Positions 55,172 to 62,907 of a DNA stretch of 64,000 nucleotides are shown here, piece by piece (the first letter of the stretch is position 1; each line of letters opens with the position of its first letter). The translations under genes and the position numbers were made by a program. The notes under the pieces are model-generated. The model had not been told where the DNA came from. It did no database searches and was given only the letters and a program-made list of their open reading frames with translations. The stretch spans positions 107,226-171,225 of the forward strand of contig JADJMI010000011.1 of NCBI GenBank assembly GCA_016709665.1, written 5' to 3'. This stretch comes from Betaproteobacteria bacterium. Its GTDB lineage: Bacteria > Pseudomonadota > Gammaproteobacteria > Burkholderiales > Usitatibacteraceae.

Positions 55172-58100
55172 TCAGAACCGCACGCGCATGCCGGCGTAGT
55201 ATTCGCGGCCCGTCACGTGGTGCACGACGACGCTGTTGCGCTCGCGCGAGATGAACTGGTCCACGGGCTCGTTCGTGAGGTTGGTGCCCTCGAGCGTGAG
55301 GTCGATGTTCTTGTTGAGCTTCCAGGAGATGGAAGCGTCGACGTTGCGCGAGGCGTTCTTGCCCTCGACGTCGTTGTTGTTCTGCCCCGGCACGCGCGTG
55401 AGGAATTCCTGCCGGTAGGCGGCGGAGACGCGGGCGCTCAACCGGCCGTCGTCGTAGTAGAGCGTCGCGTTCCAGGTGCGCGGCGACAGGTTCAGCAGGT
55501 CGTCCGTGATCGTGGTCGTCGAGGTGGGCGAGACCAGGTATTCGATCTGCGAACGCACGTACGTGTAGTTGAGCAGCGTGCCGAAGTTGCGCCCGATGCC
55601 GGGCAGGAAGTTGAACTGCTGCTGGTAGTTGAGCTCGATGCCCGTGAGCTTGCCGCCGGGCGTGTTGACGGGCGTCGTCACCTGGAACACCTCGTCGCCC
55701 GTGAAGTTCGCCGGCAGGAGCGCGAGCGGCAGCCCCGTCTGGTTGTAGGGGACGTTGGTGCGCAGCGTCTGGATGTAGGTGCCGATGTCCTTGTAGAAGA
55801 GGCCGACGCCGAAGAGCGAGTTGCGGTCGAAGTACCACTCGATGTTGGAATCGAACGTGGTGGCGCGGAAGGGCTCGAGCAGCGGGTTGCCGACCGTGAT
55901 GGCGAGGTTGCCCGTGGTGCTGATCGTGCCGCCCGGGTTCAGGTTGCCCAGTTGCGGGCGCGCCATCACCTTGGCGCCGGCGAAGCGCAGCAGCAGGTCC
56001 GGCGCGAGGTTGAAGACGATGTTGCCCGAGGGCAGCCAGTCGTCGTAGCTCTGGTCGACCGTCACCTCCGTGCCGCCGCCGGTGGCCTGGTAGCCCGTGG
56101 CCGACTGCTTCGTCTCGACGTAGCGAAGGCCCGCGTTGCCGCGCACCGGCAGGTCGAACAGGCGGCCCTGGAAATCCCCCTGCACGAACCAGCCGCGGTC
56201 GCGCTCCGTCACCTTGCGGTTGTTGCCGCGCGCGTTGCCGTTGTTGGTCGAGGAGAGCGTGAAGTCGCCCGGCCCGCCCGCGGGCCCGGACTGCAGGCAG
56301 TTGCAGTAGATGTTGTAGAGATCCGCGATGGCGCCCAGGTTCGGGATGATCCACGAGGTGGGAACGCCCGAGGGCAGGCTGAGTCCATTGCCGAAGCCCG
56401 AGAGCGTGGACACCAGGCTGTTGATGTCCGTGCCGGCCGGCGGCGCGAAGATCGTGTCGTTCTGGTTCACCCGGCGGAACTCGAAGGTGTCGAACTGGTA
56501 CTTCTTGTAGTCGATGCCGCCCTTCGCCGTGAAGGTGGGCGACACCTCCCACGCGAGGTCGACGCGGCCCACGTCGATCGTGTTGTCGGCACCCTGCGGG
56601 CGGATGCGGATCTCGCTCGCCGTGGTGTTGGGGATGGTTGACGGCTGCGTGCCGCTCGCGACGCGCGGGACGCCGACGATGTTCAGGACACCGGCGCGGG
56701 TCACGTCGAAGGGATAGGTGACGGAGGGCAGGCGGTCGTTGCCGCGGAAGTCGATCCCGTAGCCGTTCACGTTGAGGGCATCGAGCGTCGTGGTCGTCTG
56801 CACGGGGTTGTCGAACTTCGAGTCCGCGCGGCCGAATTTCGCGTTCACCTTCAATGTGTCCGAGATCTCGTGCTCGATCGTGAGGCTCGGCTGCTTGAAG
56901 GTGGTCGAGAGCACGTCGTAGCGCGACTCCGCGCGGATGTCCACGCCGTTGTACAGGCCGTAGAGCAGCGCGCCGTTGGGGGCGTAGGCCGTGTCGACGA
57001 CGCTCGTCTGGGGCTTGCCGCCCTGGGCGGCGCTGCGGCTGAAGGAGATGGCCTGCAGGAAATCCTCCTGTCGCGTCGCGTCGATCTTCGAGTACAGGTA
57101 GTCGAAGGTGAGTACCGTCGAGGCGAGGGGCTTCCACTGGAAGGCGCCCGTGAGGCCGGTGCGCTCCTGGTCGTGGGTGAGGCGGCCGTAGCGCGGCAGG
57201 CGGGGATGGAAGTTCGCCGGGTCGCGTGCGGTGTTGTACGCGCTCGTCGCCACGGCGCTGCCGGGAAGGCGCGGCACGCCCTGCGCGGCCGGCCCGCAGG
57301 TGGTGGCGGTCGAGTTGGTGGGGTTCGCCGGCGTCACGCCCTGCGGGGCGCAGAACCCGCCGGAGGAAGCGCCGTTGTCCCAGCGCACGGTGCTGAAGCC
57401 TTCCTCGAAGAGGTAGCGGCTGGAGTACGCCCCGGAGAGAAGGACGCCCATCTTGCCGTCGTTGAAACGGTCGGATACGAGGAACGCGACCCGCGGGTCG
57501 GTTTTTTCCGCGAGGTCGTTGTAGCGCGCCTGGGCGGCCGCCGTGGCGACGAAGCCGGGGAAGTCGAAGGGACGGGAGGTCTGCAGGTCGATGGTCGCGC
57601 CGAGCGAGCCCTCCTCGACTTCCGCCGACGAGCTTTTCCTCACCGTGAGTGAATTGAAGAGTTCGGCGGGGAAGACGTTGAAGTCGAAGGCGCGGCTGCG
57701 GTTGGCGCCGCCGGAGCTGTCCGTGCCGCCGGTGCTCGCGAGCGCCTCGATGCCGTTGATGCGCACGCGCACGAAGTCGCCGCCCAGGCCGCGCACGGTG
57801 ATCTGGCGGCCTTCGCCGGCGTCGCGGTCGATCACCACGCCCGGCACGCGCTGCAGGGCCTCGGCGAGGTTCGTGTCCGGGAACTTGGCGATGTCCTCGG
57901 CCTTGATGACGTCGACGATGCCGTTGTCGTCGCGCTTGGCGGCGAGCGCGCTTTCGACCGACGCCCGGAAGCCCGTGACGGTGAATTTCTCGACCGCGGC
58001 CGCTTCGGCCTTGGCGTTCGCGGGCTTGGGCGCCGCGGCGGGCGCTGGCGCCGGCGCCGCCTGCGCGAGGTTCAGGCGCGCCCTTTCGGCGGCCTTCCGG

Positions 58101-58225
58101 TCCTCTTCCCGGGTTTCCGGCTTCTTCTGGTCCGCTTCCGCCGGATCCTGCGCGAAGGCGGGCTGCGAAAGGGCCATCACGGCGAGCGCGATGGGCGTGA
58201 GCGCGAACGGGTGCGTGTTTCTCAC
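55172..58225 (-). CDS. TonB-dependent receptor (Xanthomonas/Caulobacter type), probably for pectin oligosaccharides
   Basis: A 1017-residue outer-membrane receptor. After a signal peptide (ends AFAQ) and an Ala/Pro-rich linker comes the plug domain (VTGFRASVESALAAKRDDNGIVDVIKAEDIAKFPDTNLAEALQRVPGVVIDRD, RQITVRGLGGDFVRVRING), then a 22-strand-type barrel ending GMRVRF. The plug motif matches the TIGR01782 group used for carbohydrate uptake. GTG 58225 is preceded by GAGGAG and starts RNTHPFALTPIALAVMA; the longer frame has no support. It is the first gene of the pectin operon, under a strong promoter with a LacI-type operator. Confidence 0.86.
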   Translation of the reverse strand: MRNTHPFALTPIALAVMALSQPAFAQDPAEADQKKPETREEDRKAAERARLNLAQAAPAPAPAAAPKPANAKAEAAAVEKFTVTGFRASVESALAAKRDDNGIVDVIKAEDIAKFPDTNLAEALQRVPGVVIDRDAGEGRQITVRGLGGDFVRVRINGIEALASTGGTDSSGGANRSRAFDFNVFPAELFNSLTVRKSSSAEVEEGSLGATIDLQTSRPFDFPGFVATAAAQARYNDLAEKTDPRVAFLVSDRFNDGKMGVLLSGAYSSRYLFEEGFSTVRWDNGASSGGFCAPQGVTPANPTNSTATTCGPAAQGVPRLPGSAVATSAYNTARDPANFHPRLPRYGRLTHDQERTGLTGAFQWKPLASTVLTFDYLYSKIDATRQEDFLQAISFSRSAAQGGKPQTSVVDTAYAPNGALLYGLYNGVDIRAESRYDVLSTTFKQPSLTIEHEISDTLKVNAKFGRADSKFDNPVQTTTTLDALNVNGYGIDFRGNDRLPSVTYPFDVTRAGVLNIVGVPRVASGTQPSTIPNTTASEIRIRPQGADNTIDVGRVDLAWEVSPTFTAKGGIDYKKYQFDTFEFRRVNQNDTIFAPPAGTDINSLVSTLSGFGNGLSLPSGVPTSWIIPNLGAIADLYNIYCNCLQSGPAGGPGDFTLSSTNNGNARGNNRKVTERDRGWFVQGDFQGRLFDLPVRGNAGLRYVETKQSATGYQATGGGTEVTVDQSYDDWLPSGNIVFNLAPDLLLRFAGAKVMARPQLGNLNPGGTISTTGNLAITVGNPLLEPFRATTFDSNIEWYFDRNSLFGVGLFYKDIGTYIQTLRTNVPYNQTGLPLALLPANFTGDEVFQVTTPVNTPGGKLTGIELNYQQQFNFLPGIGRNFGTLLNYTYVRSQIEYLVSPTSTTTITDDLLNLSPRTWNATLYYDDGRLSARVSAAYRQEFLTRVPGQNNNDVEGKNASRNVDASISWKLNKNIDLTLEGTNLTNEPVDQFISRERNSVVVHHVTGREYYAGMRVRF

Positions 58226-58351
58226 GGGCTTCTCCTCGGTCTCTCGCGCCTTGCGCGGGTCTCCCGCGGGGCGCTTTATCGGTCTTCGGCGGTAAACCGT
58301 TTCCCCTCTCTTGCCGCACCGCAACTGGGTCACGGCGGGCCCTGCCCGGAA

Positions 58352-58365
58352 GGAAAGCGTTTTCC
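58352..58365. promoter_or_regulatory. LacI-type operator O1 at the TonB receptor promoter
   Basis: GGAAAGCGTTTTCC fits GGAAANCGNTTTCC and lies immediately downstream of the -10 box, a classical repression position. Confidence 0.7.
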
Positions 58366-58366
58366 C

Positions 58367-58395
58367 ACTTTAGCGAGGCGATTTCGGGCTGTCAA
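58367..58395 (-). promoter_or_regulatory. Sigma-70-type promoter of the pectin operon
   Basis: On the minus strand, TTGACA (58395-58390), a 17-nt spacer and TAAAGT (58372-58367). Confidence 0.75.
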
Positions 58396-58432
58396 TCCAC
58401 TTCAGGAGGGAAATCGCGAGGGAAGCGCGCAC

Positions 58433-58446
58433 GAAAAACGTTTACT
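58433..58446. promoter_or_regulatory. Weaker LacI-type operator O2
   Basis: GAAAAACGTTTACT keeps the ACGT core and the left half-site, about 40 nt upstream of the -35 box. It could support repressor looping with O1. Confidence 0.35.
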
Positions 58447-58478
58447 GGAATCGGGAAACAAGTTTCCCGGTCCGGCCT

Positions 58479-59522
58479 TCAGCCCGCGCGGCGGCGGGCC
58501 TTCGGGGCAGGGCCCGGCGAGGCTTCAGCCAGCCGCACGCGCGTCGAATCGCGCAGCACGAGGCGGGGCTCGAGGCGCGTGTGACCGGGCGCGGGCGGGT
58601 CTTCGCCCGCGATGAGGCGAAGCAGCAGGCGCATGCCTTCCTCGCCCAGCTTTTCGCTTTGCGTGTCCACCGTGGTGAGCGCGGGGCTGGTGAAGCGGCC
58701 GAAGGGAATGTTGTCGATGCCGACGACCGAGAGATCCTCGGGGATGCGGATGCCGAGCGTGGTCGCCACGCCCATGAAGCCGATCGCGACCAGGTCGTTG
58801 TAGCAGACGACGGCATCGGGCTTGCCCTTGCCCAGCAGCACCGTGGAGCACACGCGTTCGCCCTCCGCGAGCGTCGGGCCCTGCGCCTCGAAGCGCGTGG
58901 GCGCGAGGCCGTGGGCCGCGAGGCTGTCGGTAAGACCCTTGATGCGCTCCTGGTCCGGCCGCGCGGGCGCGAAGCCCACGTAGGCGATCTTGCGGTGGCC
59001 CTGCTTCACCAGCAGCTCGCCGATCATGTACGCGGCCGCGTAGGCGTCGATGCCGATGCTCACCGAGCCTTCCGGCGCCACGCGGCCCGAAAAGACGACG
59101 GGCTTGCCGAGCGCGAGCACGCCGGGCAGATCCTCCTGCGGCATGCGCGTGCTCACGATGAGGCCGTCGACGCGGCGCGAGAGGGCCGCGATCAGGTCCG
59201 ATTCGCGGGCCTGGCTTTCCTCAGTGTCCACGAACAGGAGGTTGTAGCCGTGCTCGAGCGCGATGCGATTCGCGCCCTTCACGATATTGGTGAAGTGCGG
59301 GTTGAGGATGTCGAGGATCACCACGCCGATGGAGCCCGTCTTGCCGGTGATCATGCTGCGGGCGAGCGGGTTGGAGTGGTAGGCCAGCTCGTCGATGGCC
59401 GCCTGGATGCGCCGTTCCACCGCGGCGCTGAAGCGCTGGGTGCCGTTGATGAACTTGGAGACGGTGGCGATCGACACCCCGGCCTGGCCGGCGACGTCGC
59501 GGATGGTGGGTCGCTTCTTCAT
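58479..59522 (-). CDS. LacI-family transcriptional regulator of the pectin/uronate locus
   Basis: A 347-residue regulator with an N-terminal helix-turn-helix and hinge (TIRDVAGQAGVSIATVSKFING, NPLARSM) and a periplasmic-binding-like ligand domain (GVVILDILNPHFTNIVKGAN, VVGIDNIPFGRFTSPALTTV). By position its ligand is probably a galacturonate or oligogalacturonide-derived sugar acid. ATG 59522 is 2 nt from operator O3, so it probably represses itself. It is divergent from udh. Confidence 0.88.
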   Translation of the reverse strand: MKKRPTIRDVAGQAGVSIATVSKFINGTQRFSAAVERRIQAAIDELAYHSNPLARSMITGKTGSIGVVILDILNPHFTNIVKGANRIALEHGYNLLFVDTEESQARESDLIAALSRRVDGLIVSTRMPQEDLPGVLALGKPVVFSGRVAPEGSVSIGIDAYAAAYMIGELLVKQGHRKIAYVGFAPARPDQERIKGLTDSLAAHGLAPTRFEAQGPTLAEGERVCSTVLLGKGKPDAVVCYNDLVAIGFMGVATTLGIRIPEDLSVVGIDNIPFGRFTSPALTTVDTQSEKLGEEGMRLLLRLIAGEDPPAPGHTRLEPRLVLRDSTRVRLAEASPGPAPKARRRAG

Positions 59523-59523
59523 A

Positions 59524-59537
59524 AGTAAACGTTTTCG
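59524..59537. promoter_or_regulatory. LacI-type operator O3 over the lacI -10 region
   Basis: AGTAAACGTTTTCG lies between the lacI start and its TTGACA (59560-59555), overlapping the likely -10 (CGAAAA, 59537-59532). Confidence 0.6.
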
Positions 59538-59600
59538 CCGTTTCGACCCGCCGCTGTCAAGTCGCGGCGGCTTTCCGGGACGATTTTCCATGGCCCCGGC

Positions 59601-59629
59601 TTGACAGGCCGCGGGGCCTCTGGCAAAAA
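59601..59629 (+). promoter_or_regulatory. Promoter of udh
   Basis: TTGACA (59601-59606), 17-nt spacer, CAAAAA (59624-59629). The -10 is weak, and operator O4 begins at the next base. Confidence 0.5.
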
Positions 59630-59643
59630 GGAAATCGTTTTCC
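59630..59643. promoter_or_regulatory. LacI-type operator O4 upstream of udh
   Basis: GGAAATCGTTTTCC is the best match to the shared operator pattern and extends to AAGGAAATCGTTTTCCTT. Confidence 0.7.
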
Positions 59644-59690
59644 TTCCCCCGGCCGGTCTTCGGGCCCCGGGGCATGCCCACGGAGAAACC

Positions 59691-60503
59691 TTGAACCCAC
59701 CCGGCAAATTCTACCGCCTGCTGCTCACCGGCGCGGCGGGCGGCCTCGGCCAAGTGCTGCGGGACCGCCTGAAGCCCCTCGCGACGGTGCTGCGCGTCTC
59801 GGACATCGCCGATCTCGGCCCTGCGCGCGAAGGCGAGGAAGTCGTGACGTGCGATCTCGGCGACAAGGCGGCGGTGCACGCGCTCGTCGACGGCGTCGAC
59901 GCCATCGCGCACTTCGGCGGCATTTCCGTCGAGGGCCCGTGGGACCCGATCCTGAACGCCAATATCGTCGGCGTGTTCAACCTTTACGAGGCGGCGCGCA
60001 AGCACGGCGTGAAGCGCGTGGTGTACGCGAGCTCCAACCACGTGGTGGGCTTCTACCGCCAGGACCAGCGCATCGACGCGGACGACCCGATGCGCCCCGA
60101 CGGGCTCTACGGCGTCTCCAAGTGTTTCGGGGAAAGCCTCTCCCGCCTCTACTTCGACCGCCACGGCATCGAGACGGTGTGCCTTCGCATCGGCTCGTCG
60201 TTCCCGGAGGCGAAGGACCGCCGCATGCTGCGCACCTGGCTCAGCTACGACGACCTCGTGCAGCTCGTGACGAAGTCGCTCGTGACGCCCGCAGTCGGCC
60301 ACACCATCGCCTTCGGCGCCTCGCGCAACGCGGGCCTGTGGTGGGACAACCGCAAGGCCGCGCACCTGGGCTTCGAGCCGAAGGATTCCGCCGATGGCCA
60401 GCGCGAGCGCGTCGAATCGCTCGGCCCGCCCCTCGACGCGGCCGATCCCGTCGCCCTCTACCAGGGGGGCACCTTCGTGACCGCCGGCCCCTTCGACGAC
60501 TGA
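59691..60503 (+). CDS. udh: Uronate dehydrogenase (NAD-dependent)
   Basis: A 270-residue extended-SDR enzyme that oxidises D-galacturonate/D-glucuronate to the aldarolactone. It has the NAD motif LLTGAAGGLGQ, DLGDKAAV, ASSNHVVGFYR, and the YxxxK pair Y140/K144 (GLYGVSKCFGESL), all as in Udh proteins. TTG 59691 is preceded by GGAG and gives the normal length. It is followed 1 nt later by the lactonase gene, which would hydrolyse its product. Confidence 0.88.
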   Translation: MNPPGKFYRLLLTGAAGGLGQVLRDRLKPLATVLRVSDIADLGPAREGEEVVTCDLGDKAAVHALVDGVDAIAHFGGISVEGPWDPILNANIVGVFNLYEAARKHGVKRVVYASSNHVVGFYRQDQRIDADDPMRPDGLYGVSKCFGESLSRLYFDRHGIETVCLRIGSSFPEAKDRRMLRTWLSYDDLVQLVTKSLVTPAVGHTIAFGASRNAGLWWDNRKAAHLGFEPKDSADGQRERVESLGPPLDAADPVALYQGGTFVTAGPFDD

Positions 60504-60504
60504 C

Positions 60505-61403
60505 ATGACGGCGATCGAGCGGCTGACCGAGCCCGCGTTCACGGTGGGCGAATCGCCGGTTTGGAACGCGCGGGAGGCGGCCCTCTATTTCGTGGACATC
60601 CCCGCAGGGAAGATCCTGCGGCTCGACCCGGCCACGGGCCGGCTCGACGCGTGGAGCGCACCCGAGCCGGTCGGCTGCATCGCTTTCGCCGCGAACGGCA
60701 CCCTCGTCGCCGGCATGCAGACGGGCATCTTCTCGCTCGAGCTCGCGGCCGACGGCACCGTCGCCACGGCGCGGCTGGGCACGCCGGGCTTCGCGTTGCC
60801 GAACATGCGCTTCAACGACGGCCGTTGCGACCGGCAGGGGCGCTTCTGGGCCGGCACGATGCACAACGACATGGCGGCCGCGCACGCGGTGGGCGGGCTC
60901 TTCCGCTACGCCCCGCCCGGCGGGCTCACGGGCCCCGTGGTCGGCGGCCTCGTGGTGCAGAACGGCCTCGCGTTCTCCCCACGGGCGACCGGATGTATCT
61001 TTCCGATTCGCACCCGACCGTGCGCCTCGTCTGGCGCTTCGACTACGACATCGAAAGCGGCATGCCCTCCAACCGCCAGGTCTTCATCGACATGAACGCG
61101 CACCCGGGCCGCCCCGACGGCGCCGCGGTGGACGAGGACGGCTGCTACTGGACCTGCGCCAACGACGGCGGCTGCGTGCTGCGCTTCACGCCGCAGGGCC
61201 AGCTCGATCGCCGCATCGACCTGCCGGTGAAGAAGCCCGCCATGTGCGCCTTCGGCGGCCCGGGGCTCGACACGCTCTTCGTCACCAGCATCCGCCCGGC
61301 GGACCCCGCCGCGCTCACGGGCCAGCCGTGGGCCGGCGCCGTGTTCGCCGCGAGGCCCGGCGTGAAGGGCCTGCTCGAGACGCCTTTCGCATTCCCCGCA
61401 TGA
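60505..61403 (+). CDS. SMP-30/gluconolactonase-family galactaro-lactonase, frameshifted as sequenced
   Basis: With one base restored in the C run 60977-60980 it has 299 residues. It contains ESPVWNAREAALYFVDI (metal-ligand Glu), RFNDGRCDRQGRFWAGTM (Asn/Asp ligand region), and after the break MYLSDSHPTVRLVWRFDYD (Asp) and RPDGAAVDEDGCYW. These are SMP-30-type beta-propeller ligands. Given its position behind udh, the likely reaction is opening of the galactaro-1,5-lactone. Confidence 0.85.
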
Positions 61404-61420
61404 CACCCGGAGAGAACAAG

Positions 61421-62398
61421 ATGACGAACCGACTGCCCGCCCTGCTCGCGAGCCTCGCCGCGCTCGCGTGCCTTGCCTTCCCCGCGGCCGCCCGCGACTT
61501 CCGCTCCGCCGACGTGCACCCCGCCGACTACCCGACGGTGCAGGCGGTCAACCACATGGGCAAGCTGCTCAAGGAGCGCTCGGGCGGCAAGCACGGCGTG
61601 CGCGTGTACCCGGCCGGCGCGCTGGGCACGGAGAAGGACAACATCGAGCAGCTGAAGCTCGGCGGGCTGGACATGATGCGCATCAACGTCGCGCCGCTGA
61701 ACAGCGTGGTGCCCGAGACCATCGCGACGGGACTGCCCTTCATCTTCCGCGACACCGCGCACATGCGGAAGGTGCTCGACGGGCCCATCGGCGACGAGAT
61801 TCTCGCGGCGATGGAATCGCAGGGGCTCGTGGGCCTGGCCTTCTACGACAGCGGCTCGCGTTCCTTCTATTCCACCAAGAAGCCCATCAAGACGGTCGCG
61901 GACATGAAGGGCATGAAGATCCGCGTCATCCAGTCGGATCTTTTCGTGGCCATGGTTCAGGCCCTGGGCGCGAACCCGACTCCCATGCCCTACGGCGAGG
62001 TGTACACCGCGCTCAAGACCGGCATCGTCGACGCCGCCGAGAACAACTGGCCTTCCTACGAATCGTCGCGGCACTTCGAGGCGGCCAAGTACTACAACAC
62101 GACGGAGCATTCCCTCGCGCCCGAGGTGCTCGTGTTCTCCAAGAAGGTGTGGGACACGCTCTCGAAGGAAGACAAGGCGCTCGTGAAGCAGGCCGCGAAG
62201 GATTCCGTGGCCCACATGAGGAAGCTCTGGGACGAGCGCGAGGTGAAGTCGCGCTCGATCGTCGAGAAGGCCGGCTCGCAGGTGGTGGCCATCCCGAACA
62301 AGAAGGAGTTCATCGACGCCATGGCGCCGGTGTACGCGAAGTTCGCGAGCACGCCCAAGCTGAAGGACCTCGTGAAGCGCATCCAGGACACGAAGTAG
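61421..62398 (+). CDS. dctP: TRAP transporter substrate-binding protein (DctP type), probably uronate
   Basis: A 325-residue periplasmic protein with a signal peptide (ends AAAR) and DctP motifs (LGTEKDNIEQLKLGGLDMM, GLPFIFRDTAHM, KIRVIQSDLFVAMVQALGANPTPMPYGEVYTAL). GGAGAG precedes ATG 61421. It is followed by the small and large TRAP permeases. The context (udh, lactonase) points to galacturonate or glucuronate as ligand. Confidence 0.86.
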   Translation: MTNRLPALLASLAALACLAFPAAARDFRSADVHPADYPTVQAVNHMGKLLKERSGGKHGVRVYPAGALGTEKDNIEQLKLGGLDMMRINVAPLNSVVPETIATGLPFIFRDTAHMRKVLDGPIGDEILAAMESQGLVGLAFYDSGSRSFYSTKKPIKTVADMKGMKIRVIQSDLFVAMVQALGANPTPMPYGEVYTALKTGIVDAAENNWPSYESSRHFEAAKYYNTTEHSLAPEVLVFSKKVWDTLSKEDKALVKQAAKDSVAHMRKLWDEREVKSRSIVEKAGSQVVAIPNKKEFIDAMAPVYAKFASTPKLKDLVKRIQDTK

Positions 62399-62400
62399 CC

Positions 62401-62907
62401 TTGTCCGCGCACCCCACCGCCCTCGGCCGCTTCAACGCGGCCCTCTCCCGCTACGCGCTCTACGCGTGCGTGGCGGGGCTCGCGGCCATCGTCGCGGTGG
62501 TGGCATTCCAGGTGTTCGGGCGCTACGTGATGAACGACAGCCCCACGTGGACGGAGAACCTCGCCCTGGTGCTCATCCTCTACGTGACGCTCATTGGCGC
62601 CGCCGTGGGCGTGCGTGACGCCGGGCACCTGGGGATGGATTCCCTCCTCGTGCTGGCCTCGGCCGAGTGGCAGCGGCGCCTGGGCATCGCGATCCACGTG
62701 TGCGTGGGCACGTTCGGCGCGCTCATGGCGTGGAACGGCGCGGTGCTGGGCGAATCGGTCATGTCGTACAAGCTCGCCAACATCGACCTGCCCGAGTCCG
62801 TTCGCTACGTGCCGCTCGTGATCTCGGGGTTGCTGATCGTCCTCTTCTCGGTGGAACACGCGATCGCCCTCGTGCGGCGCACCCAGGTAACCCGCGCGTG
62901 GCACTGA
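62401..62907 (+). CDS. dctQ: TRAP transporter small permease (DctQ)
   Basis: A 168-residue protein with four membrane helices and the DctQ motifs FQVFGRYVMNDSPTWTENLA and VGVRDAGHLGMD. TTG 62401 starts 2 nt after the dctP stop. The end overlaps the dctM start by 10 nt. Confidence 0.85.
   Translation: MSAHPTALGRFNAALSRYALYACVAGLAAIVAVVAFQVFGRYVMNDSPTWTENLALVLILYVTLIGAAVGVRDAGHLGMDSLLVLASAEWQRRLGIAIHVCVGTFGALMAWNGAVLGESVMSYKLANIDLPESVRYVPLVISGLLIVLFSVEHAIALVRRTQVTRAWH

Noticed and set aside
59575..59592. Another palindrome-regulon site near udh
   Set aside because: CGGGACGATTTTCC shares the core with site A but lacks the matching right half-site.
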